In this document: positions 6,465 to 8,031 of the stretch, piece after piece
Position numbering within the stretch: position 1 is the stretch's first letter
Layout: every line of letters starts with the position of its first letter
DNA from: Candidatus Bathyarchaeota archaeon
Lineage (GTDB): Archaea > Thermoproteota > Bathyarchaeia > TCS64
DNA length: 8,031 nucleotides
NCBI GenBank assembly: GCA_030691555.1
Contig: JAUYEB010000223.1
Coordinates: forward strand, 1 to 8,031
Direction: 5' to 3'
The notes under the pieces: generated by a model
Seen by the model: the letters and a program-made list of their open reading frames with translations, nothing else
Database searches by the model: none
Told to the model about the DNA's origin: nothing
Made by a program: the position numbers and the translations under genes

Positions 6465-6838
6465 CTTTTCCTGAGCTTATCCGGCCCTATCCGGCTGTCG
6501 ACGTATACGCCGAAGACCGGCACGCATGCGTTGTCGACGAAGTCGCCGTCCCACCACTCGAAGGTGAGGCAGTCCTCCTCGGGGACCATGACGTGCGGGA
6601 CGCCCGCCTCGACGCTGACGATCTCCCCCCTGACGAGGGGTATCTCGGTTATCGAGTCGTCGTACCGGACGTACTTGCCCTTACCCGATATGAGCAGGGT
6701 GTATTGATTTACCGGGTGCGTGTGGTTGCCCCGGTATGCCCCCTTCTTCGTCTCAAGGATCGAGTAGAACCGCCCATCCTTGTGGAATCCGTGCCCGGCA
6801 CCAATCTCTGTGAAGGTGCCCCACTCCTTGATGTCTAT
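6461..6838 (-). CDS. Small cupin-fold protein, no standard start codon
   Basis: Reading the minus strand upstream of the MTHFR gives a frame open from 6868 to a TGA at 6461-6463, encoding a single cupin barrel. Motif 1 is RGNHTHP-VNQYTLLISGKG, where two His and a Gln (replacing the usual Glu) would bind a metal; motif 2 is GEIVSVEAGVPH with the third His, followed by EWWDGDF. No ATG, GTG or TTG lies upstream of these motifs. The best guess for the start is AUA at 6838 (I-D-I-K-E-W-G...), 12 nt after a clear GGAGG, giving 125 residues; a changed base or another codon is possible. As first gene of the methionine operon, with a GTGA overlap to MTHFR, it may act on a small molecule of that pathway, but the Gln and the motif spacing do not fit acireductone dioxygenase. 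WxcM/FdtA-like sugar isomerases are another loose resemblance. The substrate is unknown. Confidence 0.8.
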   Translation of the reverse strand: MDIKEWGTFTEIGAGHGFHKDGRFYSILETKKGAYRGNHTHPVNQYTLLISGKGKYVRYDDSITEIPLVRGEIVSVEAGVPHVMVPEEDCLTFEWWDGDFVDNACVPVFGVYVDSRIGPDKLRKR

Positions 6839-6850
6839 GAGTTTTGTTTT

Positions 6851-6855
6851 CCTCC
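6851..6855 (-). promoter_or_regulatory. Shine-Dalgarno site of the cupin gene
   Basis: GGAGG on the minus strand is complementary to the 16S 3' end and is followed by A-rich sequence. It lies 12 nt before the AUA at 6838 and 9 nt before a CTC codon. It shows that translation should begin just downstream although no standard start codon is there. Confidence 0.55.
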
Positions 6856-6876
6856 GACGCGTGGATGCCTATGGAA

Positions 6877-6917
6877 GGATATTCCCATATATAGGGATTA
6901 TTGACTACGGATATTCC
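6877..6917. repeat. Two direct copies of GGATATTCC around the methionine-operon TATA box
   Basis: Identical 9-mers lie at 6877-6885 and 6909-6917, 32 bp apart (about three helical turns), on either side of the TATA element at 6887-6893. Each is close to a dyad of the form GGAwwwTCC. Part of the motif (ATATTCCC) recurs at 7274-7281 over the promoter of the divergent HTH-CBS gene. The layout suggests operator sites. Confidence 0.45.
6887..6893 (-). promoter_or_regulatory. TATA box of the cupin-MTHFR-MetE operon
   Basis: The minus strand reads CCCTATATATGGG over 6884-6896. The predicted transcription start, about 26 nt downstream near 6863, gives a short leader containing the GGAGG at 6855-6851. 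This is the strongest A/T element in front of the operon, and the tight overlaps leave no room for internal promoters between the genes. Confidence 0.6.
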
Positions 6918-6930
6918 TATATGAATATAG
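6917..6930. repeat. 14-bp perfect dyad CTATAT-GA-ATATAG
   Basis: Perfect 6-bp arms separated by GA, upstream of the methionine-operon TATA box and adjoining the second GGATATTCC copy. It may be a regulator binding site or a TATA-like element readable in either direction. Confidence 0.4.
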
Positions 6931-7074
6931 TGTGGGTTTCTGTGAGTTGGTCGGTGGTTTGTTGGGAGTGGTTAATGTGTTTGTGTTTCGGGTCAGGGGG
7001 TTAAGTTTTCTTAGGGCGGTTGTCATGGATGTATTCTTTTCTTCTCTCTGCATACGTGGTGGGGGGAGGGGGGG

Positions 7075-7153
7075 CTCCGCCGCCGTCGCGATTCCGGTTA
7101 ATCTAGCCGATTTCCCGGTTTGGGGCTTTTTTCTGTGTCAGTCGGCGGCGGAG
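7075..7153. repeat. 11-bp perfect inverted repeat enclosing a T6 tract
   Basis: CTCCGCCGCCG at 7075-7085 is the exact reverse complement of CGGCGGCGGAG at 7143-7153. In RNA this would close a 57-nt loop that contains a small GATT/AATC hairpin and, on the plus strand, TTTTTT at 7127-7132. It could be part of a structured leader or small RNA, or a remnant repeat; no known RNA family is recognised. Confidence 0.45.
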
Positions 7154-7270
7154 GATGACGGATGCTCGGCGATTGGGGCTCCTGTTAAAATCTAGCTGAC
7201 GACTTGGCGGAACCATGGTCCTCGAAAATCCCTCTTCTGAATAAAGATAACCATTTAGTATCCCGTAAAG

Positions 7271-7278
7271 AATATATT
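7271..7278 (+). promoter_or_regulatory. TATA box of the HTH-CBS gene
   Basis: AATATATT, inside the perfect dyad GAATATATTC (7270-7279), is centred 28 nt before the ATG at 7303. This is the spacing of a leaderless archaeal gene and decides the start. It overlaps the ATATTCCC shared with the methionine-operon promoter, which would allow autoregulation. Confidence 0.6.
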
Positions 7279-7302
7279 CCCACTCTTCACCCATATCCTC
7301 CA

Positions 7303-7857
7303 ATGCTGCCCGCACTTGAGATCATCCCGGAGAGGAGGCGGAAGCTCGGCCTCACACAGAGCCAGCTCGCCGAGCTCGCGGGGGTGAGCCAGAGCTACAT
7401 CGCCAAGCTTGAGGCCGGAAACATCGAGCCCAGCTACGTCAAGGTCAAGGCCCTCTTCGAGGCGCTCGACAGGCTCGAGCAGGAGAAGCAGGTCTCGGCT
7501 GGCGAGATAATGAACCGCGCCGTCGTGGGGATACAGAAGGGCACCCCGATAACCGACGCCGTCGACGTCATGCGGAAGAACGGCTTCAGCCAGCTTCCCG
7601 TGATGGACGGCGAGCGCTCGGTGGGGAGCATAAACGAGGGAACCCTCCTCGATCACATGCTCGCGTCTAAGAAGAACGAGTCCCAGGCGAGGCTCGTCTC
7701 CGAGATCATGGAGGAGCCCTTCCCACAGGTGGGCGAGGACGCCCCCGTCTCCCTCCTCACAAACCTCCTCAAGTTCTACTCCGCCGTCCTCGTCCAGAGG
7801 AAGGGGACGATAGTCGGCATAGTGACGAAGGCCGACATGCTGGGCATCATCGCCTAG
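7303..7857 (+). CDS. HTH-CBS transcriptional regulator (XRE-type HTH plus paired CBS domains)
   Basis: A 184-residue DNA-binding protein. Residues about 5-58 form an XRE/Cro-type helix-turn-helix: RRRKLGLTQSQLAELAGVSQ and SYIAKLEAG are the usual helices, with the recognition helix at VSQSYIAKLE. Residues about 66-122 and 131-184 are two CBS repeats; the second ends IVGIVTKADML. CBS pairs bind adenosyl ligands such as AMP, ATP or S-adenosylmethionine, so the protein probably links a metabolite level to transcription. The frame is open back to a TTG at 7204, but those residues look unlike the family and would span the TATA box at 7271-7278, so 7303 is preferred. It is divergent from the methionine operon and shares short promoter motifs with it, which makes that operon a candidate target. 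The ligand is not determinable here. Confidence 0.9.
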   Translation: MLPALEIIPERRRKLGLTQSQLAELAGVSQSYIAKLEAGNIEPSYVKVKALFEALDRLEQEKQVSAGEIMNRAVVGIQKGTPITDAVDVMRKNGFSQLPVMDGERSVGSINEGTLLDHMLASKKNESQARLVSEIMEEPFPQVGEDAPVSLLTNLLKFYSAVLVQRKGTIVGIVTKADMLGIIA

Positions 7858-7876
7858 CCCGGCGGCGGGAAGAAAC

Positions 7877-7885
7877 CTTTTAGAT
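7877..7885 (+). promoter_or_regulatory. TATA-like box for the last gene
   Basis: CTTTTAGAT is centred about 28 nt before the ATG at 7909, the spacing of a leaderless archaeal promoter, in the 51-bp gap after the HTH-CBS stop. Confidence 0.5.
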
Positions 7886-7908
7886 TCTCGAAGGCGTCTT
7901 GCTGATTC

Positions 7909-8031
7909 ATGAAGCTCAGCCGCAAGGCGATCGTCTCCATCCTGATCATCGTCGTCTTGGGATTGTCCAGCATCGTCGTCTGGACCCAGTTCTTCGCCCC
8001 GCCCAAGGAGGTGGCCGTCTTCGAGACCTCC
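7909..8031 (+). CDS. N-terminus of a membrane-anchored or secreted protein (3' truncated)
   Basis: The first 41 codons of a gene that runs off the window. The protein starts MKLSRK, followed by a hydrophobic stretch at about residues 7-25 (IVSILIIVVLGLSSIVVW) and then FFAPPKEVAVFET. This is a signal peptide or N-terminal membrane anchor with the body outside the cell. There is no lipobox cysteine in the visible part. It has its own TATA-like box and follows the HTH-CBS gene on the same strand. A solute-binding or other extracytoplasmic protein would fit, but the family cannot be named from this fragment. Confidence 0.75.
   Translation, partial: MKLSRKAIVSILIIVVLGLSSIVVWTQFFAPPKEVAVFETS

Larger units (their letters stand above)
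6872..7302. other. Long divergent intergenic region
   Basis: About 430 bp without a convincing gene, between the cupin operon (-) and the HTH-CBS gene (+). From the cupin side it contains the operon promoter with its repeats, a markedly G/T-rich plus strand (about 6930-7030), a purine run before the inverted repeat at 7075-7153, a T6 run at 7127-7132, and the HTH-CBS promoter. Open frames here show biased, low-complexity translations and no family motif. No tRNA T-arm consensus was found. Confidence 0.6.

Noticed and set aside
6593..6904. 103-codon plus-strand open frame
   Set aside because: It is the antisense of the cupin gene; it has no family motifs, whereas the minus strand has a clear cupin fold.
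6932..7195. 87-codon plus-strand open frame in the long intergenic region
   Set aside because: Low-complexity Gly/Val/Phe-rich translation from G/T-rich DNA, no motif and no start signal.
7152..7199. Possible C/D box sRNA (AGGATGA at 7152-7158 and CTGA at 7196-7199)
   Set aside because: The C box has one mismatch and no convincing C'/D' pair or guide target could be seen; too weak without a dedicated search.
7215..7244. Nine-codon leaderless mini-ORF (ATG 7215) 27 nt after a TTAAAA element
   Set aside because: Spacing fits a promoter, but so short an open frame is expected by chance and nothing links it to regulation.
7204..7302. Extended N-terminus of the HTH-CBS protein from TTG at 7204
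   Set aside because: The added residues do not resemble the family and would place the TATA box inside the coding region; ATG 7303 is spaced correctly for a leaderless gene.
7103..7315. 70-codon minus-strand open frame overlapping the HTH-CBS promoter and start
   Set aside because: No recognisable domain and it runs through the promoter and inverted repeat of the intergenic region.
1..8031. CRISPR arrays, insertion sequences, tRNA or rRNA genes
   Set aside because: No regularly spaced repeats, transposase motifs, terminal inverted repeats or tRNA T-arm consensus were found; the window looks like ordinary core chromosome.

Overview
The window is a gene-dense, GC-rich piece of an archaeal chromosome. 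Archaeal markers are the C-terminal part of an STT3/AglB oligosaccharyltransferase (WWDYG motif), translation factor aIF5A with its modifying enzyme deoxyhypusine synthase, and TATA-like boxes about 26-30 nt upstream of start codons, which suggests leaderless mRNAs. The tiny stand-alone parvulin closely resembles the thaumarchaeal CsPinA/NmPin type as I remember it. Together with a two-gene MetE beside a methylenetetrahydrofolate reductase, this points to the Thermoproteota (TACK), most likely the Nitrososphaeria/Thaumarchaeota-Aigarchaeota side. That placement is inferred from protein character, not from a marker-gene tree.

Layout. 1-645 (+) is the end of aglB/STT3. 697-972 (+) is the parvulin, whose 3' end overlaps by 17 bp a convergent radical SAM/SPASM protein (956-2029, -). 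The radical SAM gene is divergent from aIF5A (2145-2546, +), which overlaps deoxyhypusine synthase (2543-3502, +) by 4 bp: substrate protein and modifier are translationally linked. 3499-6838 (-) is a compact four-gene operon read from right to left: a cupin protein, a MetF-type reductase, a MetE N-terminal-domain protein and a MetE C-terminal catalytic protein, each joined to the next by a 4-nt stop/start overlap. This operon collides tail-to-tail with deoxyhypusine synthase at a shared CTAG.

6872-7302 is the only long non-coding stretch. It holds the promoter of the methionine operon with repeated GGATATTCC motifs, a 14-bp dyad, a G/T-rich tract and an 11-bp perfect inverted repeat. To its right and divergent lies an HTH-CBS regulator (7303-7857, +), followed by the first 41 codons of a membrane-anchored or secreted protein (7909-8031, +).

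Reading beyond simple ATG/GTG/TTG ORFs changes two genes. The cupin has no standard start codon in its open frame and is easily missed. The MetF-like gene is split by an apparent +1 frameshift at a run of five C's close to its N-terminus, so starting it at the first in-frame ATG (6328) loses the first 45 residues including the expected catalytic Glu. The methionine branch (MTHFR supplying a methyl carrier to split MetE), its cupin partner and the divergent HTH-CBS regulator form the most coherent functional unit in the window.
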